Positions 24,396 to 33,192 of a DNA stretch of 64,000 nucleotides are shown here, piece by piece. The stretch spans positions 62,001 to 126,000 of the forward strand of contig JAEEND010000025.1 of assembly GCA_016283575.1 (NCBI GenBank). Reading direction: 5' to 3'. Source of the stretch: Lachnospiraceae bacterium. Its GTDB lineage: Bacteria; Bacillota; Clostridia; Lachnospirales; Lachnospiraceae. A program made the translations under genes and the position numbers. Under the pieces are notes generated by a model. The model worked only from the letters and a program-made list of their open reading frames with translations. It was not told the DNA's origin and ran no database searches. How positions within the stretch are numbered: the stretch's first letter is position 1; every line of letters begins with the position of its first letter.

Positions 24396-24932
24396 TTGGT
24401 TTTTGGATTACTTTTTTCAGGAGTCCTGTCAGATTTTAAAACCGACAAGATTCCCAATTCTCTGGTGGTATCTCTTTTAATCATTAAGATCATCAATCTT
24501 TTTTACATTACCCACATTGATTATCAAAATTCCATCGGTTTTACTTGTAAATCTTTTTTACTTTCAATTTTAATCATTATATTTCTTTATCCGTTTTTTA
24601 TGATCGGAACCCTGGGGGCCGGAGACATTAAATTACTTTTTGTCTTACTTATCGGCAACCGCAATCCACTTTATTTTTTACTATCCGTTTTTGTATTGGG
24701 ACTTATAATCGGAGTCTTAAACAATGTTCGCAGAGGTACATTTCTAAATAGGATCCGGATTATTAAGGAGAAAATAAGAAGTGCTTTATTGACCGGCAAT
24801 CCGAGTGAGCTGGTTTCTTACCTTAACGCCCCTGAGCATAAGAAGGAAAAAGGGGTTATAGTTCATCTTTCTTTACCCATACTCATAACGGAAACTCTAA
24901 GAATTATTATTGATCTATTTAAAGGAGTTTAA
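24396..24932 (+). CDS. Type IV prepilin peptidase (A24), first copy
   Basis: A membrane aspartic protease that cleaves prepilins before Tad pilus assembly. Both catalytic Asp motifs are present: SDFKTDKIPN near the start and GAGDIKLL in the middle, with about five membrane segments. The start is uncertain. TTG at 24396 has no ribosome site, while the frame stays open back to 24372, and the only Shine-Dalgarno-like sequence (GGCGGTG, 24364-24370) points to a non-ATG start, either ATT at 24375 or CTG at 24384. This would add LIDL-type residues usual in the family's first helix. First gene of the Tad operon. Confidence 0.82.
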   Translation: MVFGLLFSGVLSDFKTDKIPNSLVVSLLIIKIINLFYITHIDYQNSIGFTCKSFLLSILIIIFLYPFFMIGTLGAGDIKLLFVLLIGNRNPLYFLLSVFVLGLIIGVLNNVRRGTFLNRIRIIKEKIRSALLTGNPSELVSYLNAPEHKKEKGVIVHLSLPILITETLRIIIDLFKGV

Positions 24933-24937
24933 GTTTA

Positions 24938-25945
24938 ATGGAAAAACTCAAGATGGCAATCTGCGACAGAGAAGAGGGATTTGCCAGGAAAATGTATGAA
25001 TACATTCTTTTGACAGAAGGAGAGACCTATGATGTAAACCTCTTTACGGAGGAAGAAGCTTTGAAAGAGTATTTACTTGATAATCCCACAAATATCCTGG
25101 TGTTATCCGATGAATACGACAGAGCGAGACTTAACCTTGCAAATGTGGAAAGCCTTGTGATATTAACCGGCGACAAGGGAAAAGTAAAGGAACATGAAAT
25201 AATCTATAAATACAGGAAAAGAGACGAGCTTCTTCGCGAGATCACGGAAGCATATATAGGCTCTGCCAAAGAAAAAAGGAGCATCACATGTGAAAAAGGT
25301 CTTAAAGTTATCGGCGTCTATTCTCCCGTAAAGAGATGTTTCCAGACATCATTTTCACTTACCTACGGACAGATGCTTTCTAAGAATCATAAGACTCTGT
25401 ATATCGGATTCGAGAATTTCTCAGGGTTTGACGAAATGTTAAACAGGATAACAAAGCTTAATATCATAGATCTTCTTTATTTCCTTGAATGTGATGAAAA
25501 TGATTTCTCCATGAGAATAAAATCGGTAGTTGAGAGGATCGGGGACCTTAATTATATTCCTCCCGCCCGGAGCTTTCTTGAATTTAAGGATGTTGATTCA
25601 AAGAACTGGGAAAAGCTTATAAAAGCCATTGATGAAAAGACGGATTACGAATACCTGATACTGGATATGTCAGAGCATGTAATGGGGTTATTTGACATAT
25701 TGCAGAGCTGCGAAAAGGTCTTCACCATAACTGATGAAAGCAGGATTTCCGACGCCAAGATGGCACAGTATTTATCGATCCTTAAGGAAACCGCCTATGA
25801 GAAGGTAATAGAAAAGACAGAGCGGTTAAAGATTCCGGTTTTCTATGATATCCCCGGAGAATATGAATTACTTCCTCTAAGTCAGTTAGCTTCTTTTATC
25901 CGTAAAAAAGTGATGTCAAAAGAAGGTATATATGAGGGAACCTGA
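24938..25945 (+). CDS. tadZ: TadZ/CpaE-like pilus localisation protein with degenerate P-loop
   Basis: 335 residues. The N-terminal part (about 1-110) is receiver-like and lacks a clear phosphorylation site. The C-terminal part is a MinD/ParA-type ATPase fold beginning VIGVYSPVKRC, where the canonical GKGGxGKT Walker A is missing, as occurs in some TadZ proteins. YLILDMSEHVMGLFD corresponds to the Walker B strand. Expected to direct TadA to the cell site of pilus assembly. It starts five bases after the peptidase and overlaps tadA by 14 bases. Confidence 0.8.
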   Translation: MEKLKMAICDREEGFARKMYEYILLTEGETYDVNLFTEEEALKEYLLDNPTNILVLSDEYDRARLNLANVESLVILTGDKGKVKEHEIIYKYRKRDELLREITEAYIGSAKEKRSITCEKGLKVIGVYSPVKRCFQTSFSLTYGQMLSKNHKTLYIGFENFSGFDEMLNRITKLNIIDLLYFLECDENDFSMRIKSVVERIGDLNYIPPARSFLEFKDVDSKNWEKLIKAIDEKTDYEYLILDMSEHVMGLFDILQSCEKVFTITDESRISDAKMAQYLSILKETAYEKVIEKTERLKIPVFYDIPGEYELLPLSQLASFIRKKVMSKEGIYEGT

Positions 25946-27134
25946 GAATATCACCAAAGAGCGACTTATTAAGGAAGCAGTGGGGGAGATTGATTTCTCC
26001 AAAGATTTGAGCGATGCAGAATTATTCAGAGTGATAGACGATTCTTTTGAAAAAGTGGGTTCAAGATGGCAGATACCTCTTAATAAACGCATCGAAATGC
26101 GGAAAGAAGCCTTTAATTCTCTTAGAAAGCTGGACTGTCTGCAGGAGTTTCTTGATGATGATACCGTAACGGAGATCATGATAAACGGAAAGGATAATAT
26201 CTTCATCGAAAGAAACGGCAAAGTAGAAAAGATTGATAAGGGCTTTACCTCCGAAAAGAAATTTGAAGATGTAATACAGCAGATCGTGGCGGGCTGTAAC
26301 AGAAGGGTCAACGAAGCTAATCCCATTCAGGATGCGAGGCTTCCGACGGGAGAAAGAATAAGTATAGTGCTTCCTCCGGTGGCTCTTAACGGTCCAATAG
26401 TCACTATCCGCAAATTCTCGAAAACTCCATTGGATATGGAGAAACTGATAAGCCTTAACTCCTTAACACGTGAGGCAGCGGATTTTCTAAGCAAACTGAT
26501 AATCGGTAAGTATAATATTTTCATCTCCGGTGGTACCGGTTCGGGAAAAACCACCTTTCTAAACGCATTATCACAATTTATCCCTGAAGATGAGCGAATA
26601 ATAACCATAGAAGACAGTGCTGAGCTTAAGCTCATGGGCATTAAAAATCTGGTGCGACTTGAAACAAGAAACAGAACCGAGGACGGCGCCGGTGAAATAA
26701 GCATCAGAGACCTGATACGTGCGTCCCTTAGAATGCGTCCCGAGAGAATTATCGTGGGAGAATGTCGAGGGGAAGAAGCCATTGATATGCTTCAGGCAAT
26801 GAACACAGGGCATGATGGAAGCCTGTCAACAGGTCATGCCAATTCCTCCGTTGATATGATCAAGCGCCTTGAGACCATGGTGTTATCAGGCATGGAGATC
26901 CCGATAGCCGCAATCAGAAGCCAGATAGAAAGCGCCATAGATATAGTTGTACATCTTACGAGAATGCAGGATAAGTCAAGACGTGTTGAAGAGATCAGTG
27001 AAATCGCGGGTATTAAGGATGGAGAGATCGTACTGAACAGGATATTTGAATTACGAAGAGATAGTTTAGTTAAAGTCGGTGAATTGAAGAATACAGAAAA
27101 GATGCAAAAAGCAGGTTTATGTAATGGATTATAA
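25932..27134 (+). CDS. tadA: Tad/CpaF secretion ATPase
   Basis: The hexameric ATPase that powers Tad pilus extension and retraction, 400 residues. An N-terminal all-helical part (1-60) precedes the CpaF domain: IMINGKDNIFIERNGKVE, VNEANPIQDARLP, Walker A ISGGTGSGKTTFLNAL (about residue 195), the Asp box TIEDSAEL, Walker B RPERIIVGECRG and the His box GHDGSLSTGHA. All motifs are intact, so it should be active. It overlaps the preceding gene by 14 bases and the next by 11 bases, indicating translational coupling. Confidence 0.95.
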   Translation: MREPENITKERLIKEAVGEIDFSKDLSDAELFRVIDDSFEKVGSRWQIPLNKRIEMRKEAFNSLRKLDCLQEFLDDDTVTEIMINGKDNIFIERNGKVEKIDKGFTSEKKFEDVIQQIVAGCNRRVNEANPIQDARLPTGERISIVLPPVALNGPIVTIRKFSKTPLDMEKLISLNSLTREAADFLSKLIIGKYNIFISGGTGSGKTTFLNALSQFIPEDERIITIEDSAELKLMGIKNLVRLETRNRTEDGAGEISIRDLIRASLRMRPERIIVGECRGEEAIDMLQAMNTGHDGSLSTGHANSSVDMIKRLETMVLSGMEIPIAAIRSQIESAIDIVVHLTRMQDKSRRVEEISEIAGIKDGEIVLNRIFELRRDSLVKVGELKNTEKMQKAGLCNGL

Positions 27135-27876
27135 AAAATACAGATTTAATAAAAAAGAAATTTTGTCGGAGACCGGCAAATATCTTCTTATATCAGGTGC
27201 CTTTGCCTTTTTCTTTTATCGATCTTTAGTGGTATATGCGGTGGCAATATTTCTTACTCCATTATTCTTACATATAAGAAAAAAGCATTATATCAGCAAG
27301 CGAAAAGAGGCACTCATTAATGAATTTATCGAAGCGCTGAAAAGTATCGGCGCCAATATGAGAGCGGGGTACTCTCTCGAAAATGCCTGCGTGGAAGCGA
27401 TTAAGGACATGACTCTGTTCTTCGGCGAAAAGTGCCTTATGGTGGAGGAACTTAAGAAAATACAAAAGGGTATGAAGGTGAATATCACAATAGAAGAGCT
27501 GTTAGAAGATCTGGGGGTGCGAAGCGGTATAAAGGATATCGAACTGTTCGCCGGAATAGTGAAAACAGCTAAGAGAAACGGAGGCCTGTTAAATGAGGTT
27601 TTTGAAAATACCGCAGCAAGGCTTTCCGATAAAAGAAGTCTTAAACAGGAACTCAATGTAATCCTTTCGGAAAAACAGTATGAGTTAAAGATTATGGAGA
27701 TGATCCCGTTTCTGATCCTTTTCTATGTAGAAATGACCAACAGAGGATATTTCGATGTCCTGTATGAAGGAATAAAGGGTCGGCTATTTATGACATTTTC
27801 GGTTCTATTGTATTTTACGGCGGTATTTCTTGCCAATAAGATTATGGGGTTTCTTAAATATGAAGGAGCAAATTAG
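27124..27876 (+). CDS. tadB: Tad inner-membrane platform protein TadB-like (T2SSF domain)
   Basis: 250 residues. Two N-terminal membrane segments (about 20-55), a cytoplasmic type II secretion F domain with FIEALKSIGANMRAGYSLENA and GLLNEVFENTAARLSDKRSL, then two C-terminal membrane segments. With TadC it should form the platform that couples TadA to pilin movement. It begins inside the end of tadA, with no gap. Confidence 0.88.
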   Translation: MDYKKYRFNKKEILSETGKYLLISGAFAFFFYRSLVVYAVAIFLTPLFLHIRKKHYISKRKEALINEFIEALKSIGANMRAGYSLENACVEAIKDMTLFFGEKCLMVEELKKIQKGMKVNITIEELLEDLGVRSGIKDIELFAGIVKTAKRNGGLLNEVFENTAARLSDKRSLKQELNVILSEKQYELKIMEMIPFLILFYVEMTNRGYFDVLYEGIKGRLFMTFSVLLYFTAVFLANKIMGFLKYEGAN

Positions 27877-29050
27877 GAAAAATAAAAAGCTTATATTAAT
27901 AAGCGTTTTGATCCTCGCGGTATCTTTTCTTTTTACATATATAAGCGGTGAAGAGGGCGCCTTAAGTGACGGTATGGTTGCACGAAGTGAGGAAGGCGAC
28001 AGAGAAGTGGTAATGGATGTATCCCTTGATGGGGAAGAGCCGATAACTCTCAAGATCAACGTCTTTAACAAGGACCTGTCCGATGAAGAATTGAAGATTC
28101 TCATGGACGATTCGAGGGGGCCGCTAATAAAAAAGTTCTTAGGTGAAAACGAAAGTATCGATAATGTCACTACGAACTTAAACTTTTTTGAAGATCTGTC
28201 GGGATTTCCCTTTACGTATTCTTTTTCCGTAAAGGGCTTCGGGAAAATTGATGAAGCGGGAAACCTACTTACAATGGATGATTTCGAGGAAATCGTCGAA
28301 GTGACCGCAGAATACAAGGATTATGCTGAAGAGTTTGTGATTCCCATAAAAGTGCATCCGGGGCCGGAGGTTAAGAGGGAAATTCTTTCGCGAGTCATCG
28401 AAGAAGAGATCAAGAATATCGAAAAAGAGTCAAGAGCTGCGGGATCGTTTAAACTACCCGATAACGTCATCGGGAACAGGCTTACCTACAGAGAAGTTAA
28501 GTCATCGCCGGATTATAGGTATGTTCTTTTTGCAATGGGAGTAGTAGTTATGCTTTTTGCAGCTAAAATACATGACGAAAGAAAAGCTGTTGAAGATAAA
28601 AAAGCGATCATGCTAAACGAATATCCAATAATCATTCGGAATATGTCCATGTTCATCACTGCAGGCATGAGTATCCGCAACACCTGGAAGCGAATTGTGG
28701 AGGACTCGAAAAAGAACAGAAGCGATAATCCTATTTATTCGGAGATGGAACTTACCGTCAAAGAAATGGAGGGCGGCATAGCGGAAACCATAGCATATGA
28801 ACGCTTCAGCGAAAGGCTTATGATTCCTGAAATAACACGATTCATTGCTCTTTTAAATCAAAACATCAAGCGAGGCAGTACGGTGCTTACGGATTTACTG
28901 TCCGATGAAGCCAATAAAGCCTATGAAAGCATGAAGCAGAAGATGAAAAAGCAGGGAGAAGAAGCGGGAACAAAGCTCCTTGTACCGATGATGCTACTTA
29001 TGGTTATGGTAATGGCAATTATCATGGTACCCGCAATTTTTACACTTTAA
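27860..29050 (+). CDS. tadC: Tad platform protein TadC-like with extracytoplasmic insert
   Basis: 396 residues from the ATG at 27860, overlapping tadB by 17 bases; an earlier in-frame TTG at 27830 is possible but gives an unusual N-terminus. A membrane segment (about 9-26) is followed by an acidic extracytoplasmic domain (about 30-205), which is unusual for TadC. A second membrane segment (about 220-240) leads into a T2SSF domain (LNEYPIIIRNMSMFITAGMS) and a C-terminal membrane helix LLVPMMLLMVMVMAIIM. The insert may contact the cell wall or pilus (inference). Confidence 0.83.
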   Translation: MKEQIRKNKKLILISVLILAVSFLFTYISGEEGALSDGMVARSEEGDREVVMDVSLDGEEPITLKINVFNKDLSDEELKILMDDSRGPLIKKFLGENESIDNVTTNLNFFEDLSGFPFTYSFSVKGFGKIDEAGNLLTMDDFEEIVEVTAEYKDYAEEFVIPIKVHPGPEVKREILSRVIEEEIKNIEKESRAAGSFKLPDNVIGNRLTYREVKSSPDYRYVLFAMGVVVMLFAAKIHDERKAVEDKKAIMLNEYPIIIRNMSMFITAGMSIRNTWKRIVEDSKKNRSDNPIYSEMELTVKEMEGGIAETIAYERFSERLMIPEITRFIALLNQNIKRGSTVLTDLLSDEANKAYESMKQKMKKQGEEAGTKLLVPMMLLMVMVMAIIMVPAIFTL

Positions 29051-29104
29051 AGAAGCGACCGATAATAAGCACGATAGAGTTTATTAGAGAGAAAGGAATA
29101 GAAA

Positions 29105-29278
29105 ATGAAACTTAAGACATTTAAAGATTTTTTACTGGAAGAAGAAGGCATGGGAACGGTGGAAGTGATTTTGATAATCGTGGTTCTTGTAGCGCTGGTG
29201 GTTCTTTTTAAAGACAGGATCATGAAAATCGTAAGCAGCCTTTTCGATAAGATCACGGAACAGACGGACAAGCTTTGA
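29105..29278 (+). CDS. flp: Flp-type major pilin prepeptide
   Basis: A 57-residue prepilin. A short charged leader ends in EEEG, followed by MGTVEVILIIVVLVALVVLF, the classic Flp pattern of cleavage after Gly, a Glu at position 5 of the mature protein and one hydrophobic helix. A short basic/acidic tail ends TDKL. An AAAGGA site precedes the ATG, and its stop overlaps the next start (TGATG). It is the structural subunit of the pilus and the substrate of the prepilin peptidase(s) here. Confidence 0.9.
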   Translation: MKLKTFKDFLLEEEGMGTVEVILIIVVLVALVVLFKDRIMKIVSSLFDKITEQTDKL

Positions 29279-30630
29279 TGAAAGCATATGTCACTGTATT
29301 TTACTCTCTTATTGTTTCGGTGTGCCTGATGCTTTTAGTTGGGCTTCTTTACGGAGTAAGAGAGAATGCACTCAGGATGAAAGCGGACTACTCAATGAAC
29401 GCTTCCATGGACGCGGTGATGTCCGAGTATAACAGGGAACTGTTTAAGCAATACGGCCTTTTATTCATAGATATGAGTTATCAAAGTGAAACCGTGGGTA
29501 AGGTTATTACCGAAGAACATTTGAAGAGTTATCTAAATCAGAACTTTAATGAAACTACACTTGGGATATGGGACGGAATAGATTTTTTGAAGCTTAAATG
29601 CCTGTCGGCGGACATTACCGGGCTCCGAATAGCGTCGGACCACAAGGCCTTAGCTATCAGAAAACAGGCAGTGGATTATATGCTGCGCGAAAGTAAGATA
29701 GCATATGCCGAGGATTTTCTTAAATTAATACCACAGTTTGAAGAAATTGAAGTATCCGGTGAAAAGGCCTTGGCCGATGCCCGAGAGCGCGCGAATGAAA
29801 AAAAGATAGACAAAGATAGAGTGCTTAAAGAAGCGGAGATCCCGGTTTTCTTTGTAGAAAAAGAAGAAGATGCAAGTCTGAATTTTCTTTCTTCCCTGAA
29901 GCTTGTAATAAAAGATATCGATAAGATTTCCCGCACAGGAATTAATAAAGAGAACTATATTTCCAAAAGAAAGAGCAACAAAGGGAATATGGACGAAGAA
30001 AAAGAAGATGTAGTGGAAAGTGCCGTAAACAAGCTTCTTTTCAGAATGTATCTCAATGAAGTCTGCGGTTCATATATTGAAAATAAAAAAGATTCCCGTC
30101 TGACATATCAGCTTGAATACATAATTGCAGGTAAGGACAATGACCCCGATAATCTTGAAAGCGTGGTGAACCGCCTTCTCATGTTTAGAACAGGGACACA
30201 GTACATGTTACTTCAGGAAAATGCCGTTGAAAAGACAGCGATAAAGATACTGAGCCAGGTGATCTCCGTCATCATTCTTGCCCCGGAAGCGGAAGAAGGT
30301 ATTGCACAGACCATTGAAATAGGACTTTCAACATATCGCGGCGTGCAGGATACAAAGAAACTTATGGCAGGGGAAAAAATGCCCCTATACGGTGACGATA
30401 GCGCGGAGCTTGGGTATGGAGATTATTTGGATATATTCATGTATTTAACGAGCACGGGAACCGTCGCTGACAGGTTTATGGACATTATCGAAATGGATAT
30501 TCGCAATACCAAGGACAATGAAAGGTTTTTGATCGATAACTGTTTTGACAGGTTTGAAGCTACCGCCTTTATAAAAAGCGATTACGGATATGAATACGAA
30601 ATAAAAAGAGAATACGATGTAACAAATTGA
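29278..30630 (+). CDS. Tad-locus membrane-anchored protein (DUF5702-like)
   Basis: 450 residues. One N-terminal membrane helix (about 6-27), then a long surface-side domain. Clostridial Tad loci usually carry a large protein of this type, DUF5702 as I recall it, between the pilin and the TadE-like genes. Features are SMNASMDAVMSEYNRELFKQYGL just after the helix and a coiled, charged middle. It could be a minor pilin-associated or assembly factor; the precise role is unknown. The start codon overlaps the Flp stop. Confidence 0.7.
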   Translation: MKAYVTVFYSLIVSVCLMLLVGLLYGVRENALRMKADYSMNASMDAVMSEYNRELFKQYGLLFIDMSYQSETVGKVITEEHLKSYLNQNFNETTLGIWDGIDFLKLKCLSADITGLRIASDHKALAIRKQAVDYMLRESKIAYAEDFLKLIPQFEEIEVSGEKALADARERANEKKIDKDRVLKEAEIPVFFVEKEEDASLNFLSSLKLVIKDIDKISRTGINKENYISKRKSNKGNMDEEKEDVVESAVNKLLFRMYLNEVCGSYIENKKDSRLTYQLEYIIAGKDNDPDNLESVVNRLLMFRTGTQYMLLQENAVEKTAIKILSQVISVIILAPEAEEGIAQTIEIGLSTYRGVQDTKKLMAGEKMPLYGDDSAELGYGDYLDIFMYLTSTGTVADRFMDIIEMDIRNTKDNERFLIDNCFDRFEATAFIKSDYGYEYEIKREYDVTN

Positions 30631-30645
30631 CAGAGGATTAAACAG

Positions 30646-31563
30646 ATGCTTTTCCCAATTGAATTCTTCGAATTCAAAAAATCCCCCCATAAAGAAAGTA
30701 AAATCATCAGTAACTATAAACTTAAGCACAAAATGAGATTTTCTCCCGAGTTTTTAATCTTAATTCCCCAAAAAATGATTGACCTCTTAGGGAAAAGCAT
30801 CTCTTTAGTCCCCTGTCTTAGAGCAGGAGCAACTGTCGAAGCAGCCATGATTATGCCGGTCATTCTTTCGTTCTTTTTATTCTTCTACCGGGTCATCCTT
30901 ATAATCCTCATTCATTCCATGCTGGGTTCCGAAGTTTATGATATAGGAACGAAAATCGTCACCTATTCATACGATAGTGAAAAAGGTGATACAGGTACAG
31001 AGGCTTTTTTAAAGGATGCTGAAATCAAAGCTATGGCGGAAGCTCTTATAAGAAAACGCGTCAGTGAATCATTTTACAAAGACAAGATAACCGAACTCAC
31101 CTGTCTTCTTTCAGGAAGAAACCAATCGACGGACGAGGTTGAAGTTGTCGCTGTATATAAGATCAAATCTTTTTTGGATTTCTTTTCAAAAAGGGGAATA
31201 AGGCTTACAAACCGGTTTCATGGAAGGCCGTTTACGGGCTTTAAAAATGACGACGGGGATACGGAATATGTCTATATCACAAGAGATTCAGATGTATATC
31301 ACAAAAGCGGAATCTGCAGAGCGATAAATGTGGAAGTATATCAAATCACTAAAGATGCTCTTCCGAAAAAAAGAAATAAATCCGGAGGAAAGTATTATAA
31401 GTGTACTCAGTGTAAAAACAAAGGAGACGAGAACGTGTTCTATATAACCGAGTATGGAAACAAATATCATGAGGATCCGGATTGTTACGAGATCAATAAA
31501 CAGGCCTACAGAGTTCCGAAAAGAGAAGTGGAGGATAGAAGACTTTGCTTTTATTGCAGGTAG
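30646..31563 (+). CDS. TadE-like pseudopilin with duplicated C-terminal Cys/His motifs
   Basis: 305 residues. A TadE-like prepilin stretch RAGATVEAAMIMPVILSFFL sits near residues 61-80 behind an unusually long N-terminal region. The C-terminal third (about 210-305) contains two related modules: VYITRDSDVYHKSGICRAI...CTQCK and FYITEYGNKYHEDPDCYEI...CFYC. Each is a YHxxxxC block followed by CxxC, which looks like a metal-binding or disulfide motif. It overlaps the following peptidase gene by 19 bases. Minor pilin function is inference. Confidence 0.75.
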   Translation: MLFPIEFFEFKKSPHKESKIISNYKLKHKMRFSPEFLILIPQKMIDLLGKSISLVPCLRAGATVEAAMIMPVILSFFLFFYRVILIILIHSMLGSEVYDIGTKIVTYSYDSEKGDTGTEAFLKDAEIKAMAEALIRKRVSESFYKDKITELTCLLSGRNQSTDEVEVVAVYKIKSFLDFFSKRGIRLTNRFHGRPFTGFKNDDGDTEYVYITRDSDVYHKSGICRAINVEVYQITKDALPKKRNKSGGKYYKCTQCKNKGDENVFYITEYGNKYHEDPDCYEINKQAYRVPKREVEDRRLCFYCR

Positions 31564-31985
31564 TTAATGTTATAGAAATTGTAACGGTAATAGCGATTCT
31601 TAGTTATGCATCTTTTCAGGATGTAAAGACCCACACGGTGTCGGCTGTTCCGATTGCGGTTGCTTTATGTATCGAGGTGGCAGCAGGGCTTATGCAGCGT
31701 GGATTGTCACAGGTGATAATAGCGTTGATACCGGGAGTATTAATACTGCTTCTTTCTTTTTTTAAGGGTGCAGGTATAGGGGCCGGTGACGGATTGATCG
31801 CAATGATAACCGGAATATCGCTCGGGATTGAAGCAGAGCTCATTTCATTATATTTTTCATTTATTTTATCAAGTATTTTTGCATTGTTAATAATAGCGCT
31901 TAAAAAGGGTAATAAAAGAACGGAGATAGCTTTTGTACCCTTTATGGCAGCAGGATTTTTAATAGAAAAGGCGGTGATTTTATGA
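31545..31985 (+). CDS. Type IV prepilin peptidase (A24), second copy
   Basis: 146 residues with about four membrane segments. It has both Asp motifs: SFQDVKTHTVS and GAGDGLIAMITG. The TTG start at 31545 has a GGAGGAT site nine bases upstream and lies within the preceding gene. It is the compact form without the N-terminal methylase domain. Two A24 peptidases in one Tad locus suggests separate enzymes for Flp and TadE-like substrates (inference). Confidence 0.83.
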   Translation: MLLLQVVNVIEIVTVIAILSYASFQDVKTHTVSAVPIAVALCIEVAAGLMQRGLSQVIIALIPGVLILLLSFFKGAGIGAGDGLIAMITGISLGIEAELISLYFSFILSSIFALLIIALKKGNKRTEIAFVPFMAAGFLIEKAVIL

Positions 31986-32416
31986 AAAAGAAAAGGTTTA
32001 AAGGTTTTATGACGGTGGAAGCTGCAATTCTGATCCCCTTCATGGTTCTTGTTACATTTCTCGCTTTTTATATGGTGATCTTCATATATGATAAGACGCT
32101 TTTAATGCAGGACGTAAATACTCTTTGTGCTGTGGGAGAAGCAAATACAAGATTAAGCTCCACAGACCTTACATCCATAATAGAAGATAAATTTGCGGAA
32201 ATGGTAAAAGAACATCCATATATCTCAGCCAGAGATTTCAATCTGAAAATGAAGAGAGAAGGAGTAAACCTAAGGATACTCGTTGATTATGAATATGTGG
32301 TCCCCATATTTTCTGCATTTAACAGAAAGGTTTCTTTTGGGAAGAGTATAAAGACCATAACGCCAATCTATGTTTTGCAGACCAGAAGAGATTTCGGAGG
32401 TGGTATTTCAAAGTGA
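31982..32416 (+). CDS. tadE: TadE-family pseudopilin
   Basis: 144 residues. The N-terminal FKGFMTVEAAILIPFMVLVT is a TadE-like prepilin signal with the conserved Glu after a short basic leader. One membrane helix is followed by a small outer domain with ISARDFNLKMKREGVNLRIL. It overlaps the peptidase stop by four bases (ATGA) and the next gene by four bases, so expression is coupled. Confidence 0.82.
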   Translation: MKKKRFKGFMTVEAAILIPFMVLVTFLAFYMVIFIYDKTLLMQDVNTLCAVGEANTRLSSTDLTSIIEDKFAEMVKEHPYISARDFNLKMKREGVNLRILVDYEYVVPIFSAFNRKVSFGKSIKTITPIYVLQTRRDFGGGISK

Positions 32417-33120
32417 ATTTAAATACGAATATATGCTATGAACTAAATCATACCTATCTTTCTTTTTGCGGAGACGCTATAAGTGAGGATTCGGATTATA
32501 GATTCAGGATGCTGGAAGAGAATTCTCCTGAACGAGTCTTGAAAATATCAAAGAGATATATAAACGGGGATCGTTTCATATATGTAGACATCACCGAGCA
32601 GGAAAGCTTATTGCATTTCTGTACAGTGAGTCGCCTTGGAAAAGAAGATGTAAAGAAACTTTTCAGAAGTTTAAAGCTTGCAAGCAATGAGTTATCCAAT
32701 TATCTGATAGATAATGAGAACCTGTTCTTAAAACCGGAATTTATCTTCAGATCCGTAAAAACAGGAGAAATACGATTTATATGTATTCCGACGGATGATA
32801 AATTACGTAGGGAAAACCCACTTATGACACTCTTTGAATATGTTCTTAATAACATGGATACCGTGGATACAGCCTTTTCTGAAAAACTGATATTTTTATA
32901 CGACGCCGTACAACGTGGTAATGTGGCCATCGAGAATATATACGATTCTCTTTGGGAAACTGAAGAAGAAACCTACGAGCAGGAAGAAGAGGAGGCGGAG
33001 GAACTTGAAAACTTACCTTCTCATGAAAAAACAGAACTAAAACATTATAAAGAATGGGCTGTAATGGGTTTTTTTACTGTCGGCGTATCCATGATCCTTT
33101 ATGCTTTGTGTTTTTGGTAA
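32413..33120 (+). CDS. DUF6382-like protein without FHA domain, last gene of the Tad operon
   Basis: 235 residues. The N-terminal 165 residues fit the DUF6382 pattern found beside clostridial Tad systems (YFRLILL-type start, 'SRLGKEDVKKLFRSL', 'LFLKPEFIFRSVKTGEIRFI'). In most relatives I know, a C-terminal FHA domain follows. Here there is an acidic linker (EEEEAEELENLP) and a single C-terminal membrane helix instead. A signalling adaptor that has lost its phospho-Thr reader, or the short form, is inference. GTG start overlapping the previous stop. Confidence 0.65.
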   Translation: MNLNTNICYELNHTYLSFCGDAISEDSDYRFRMLEENSPERVLKISKRYINGDRFIYVDITEQESLLHFCTVSRLGKEDVKKLFRSLKLASNELSNYLIDNENLFLKPEFIFRSVKTGEIRFICIPTDDKLRRENPLMTLFEYVLNNMDTVDTAFSEKLIFLYDAVQRGNVAIENIYDSLWETEEETYEQEEEEAEELENLPSHEKTELKHYKEWAVMGFFTVGVSMILYALCFW

Positions 33121-33132
33121 AAAACAACGAAT

Positions 33133-33160
33133 AACCGCCTCTTATCAGGGGTGGTTTTTT
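33133..33160 (+). terminator. Terminator of the Tad operon
   Basis: AACCGCCTCT / AGGGGTGGTT stem (two G-T pairs) with a TATC loop and six Ts. Confidence 0.85.
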
Positions 33161-33161
33161 A

Positions 33162-33170
33162 TGCTATAAT
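33162..33170 (+). promoter_or_regulatory. Extended -10 promoter element
   Basis: TGCTATAAT: an extended -10 with consensus TATAAT, 22 bases before the start of the flavodoxin/SCP2 gene. No clear -35, which is usual for extended -10 promoters. Confidence 0.55.
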
Positions 33171-33192
33171 TTTCTTCGAAAGGCGGTTGTCT

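Noticed and set aside
30650..30680. Short palindrome GAATTCTTCGAATTC at the start of the TadE-like gene
   Set aside because: It lies in coding sequence next to a ribosome site and has no other sign of regulation.
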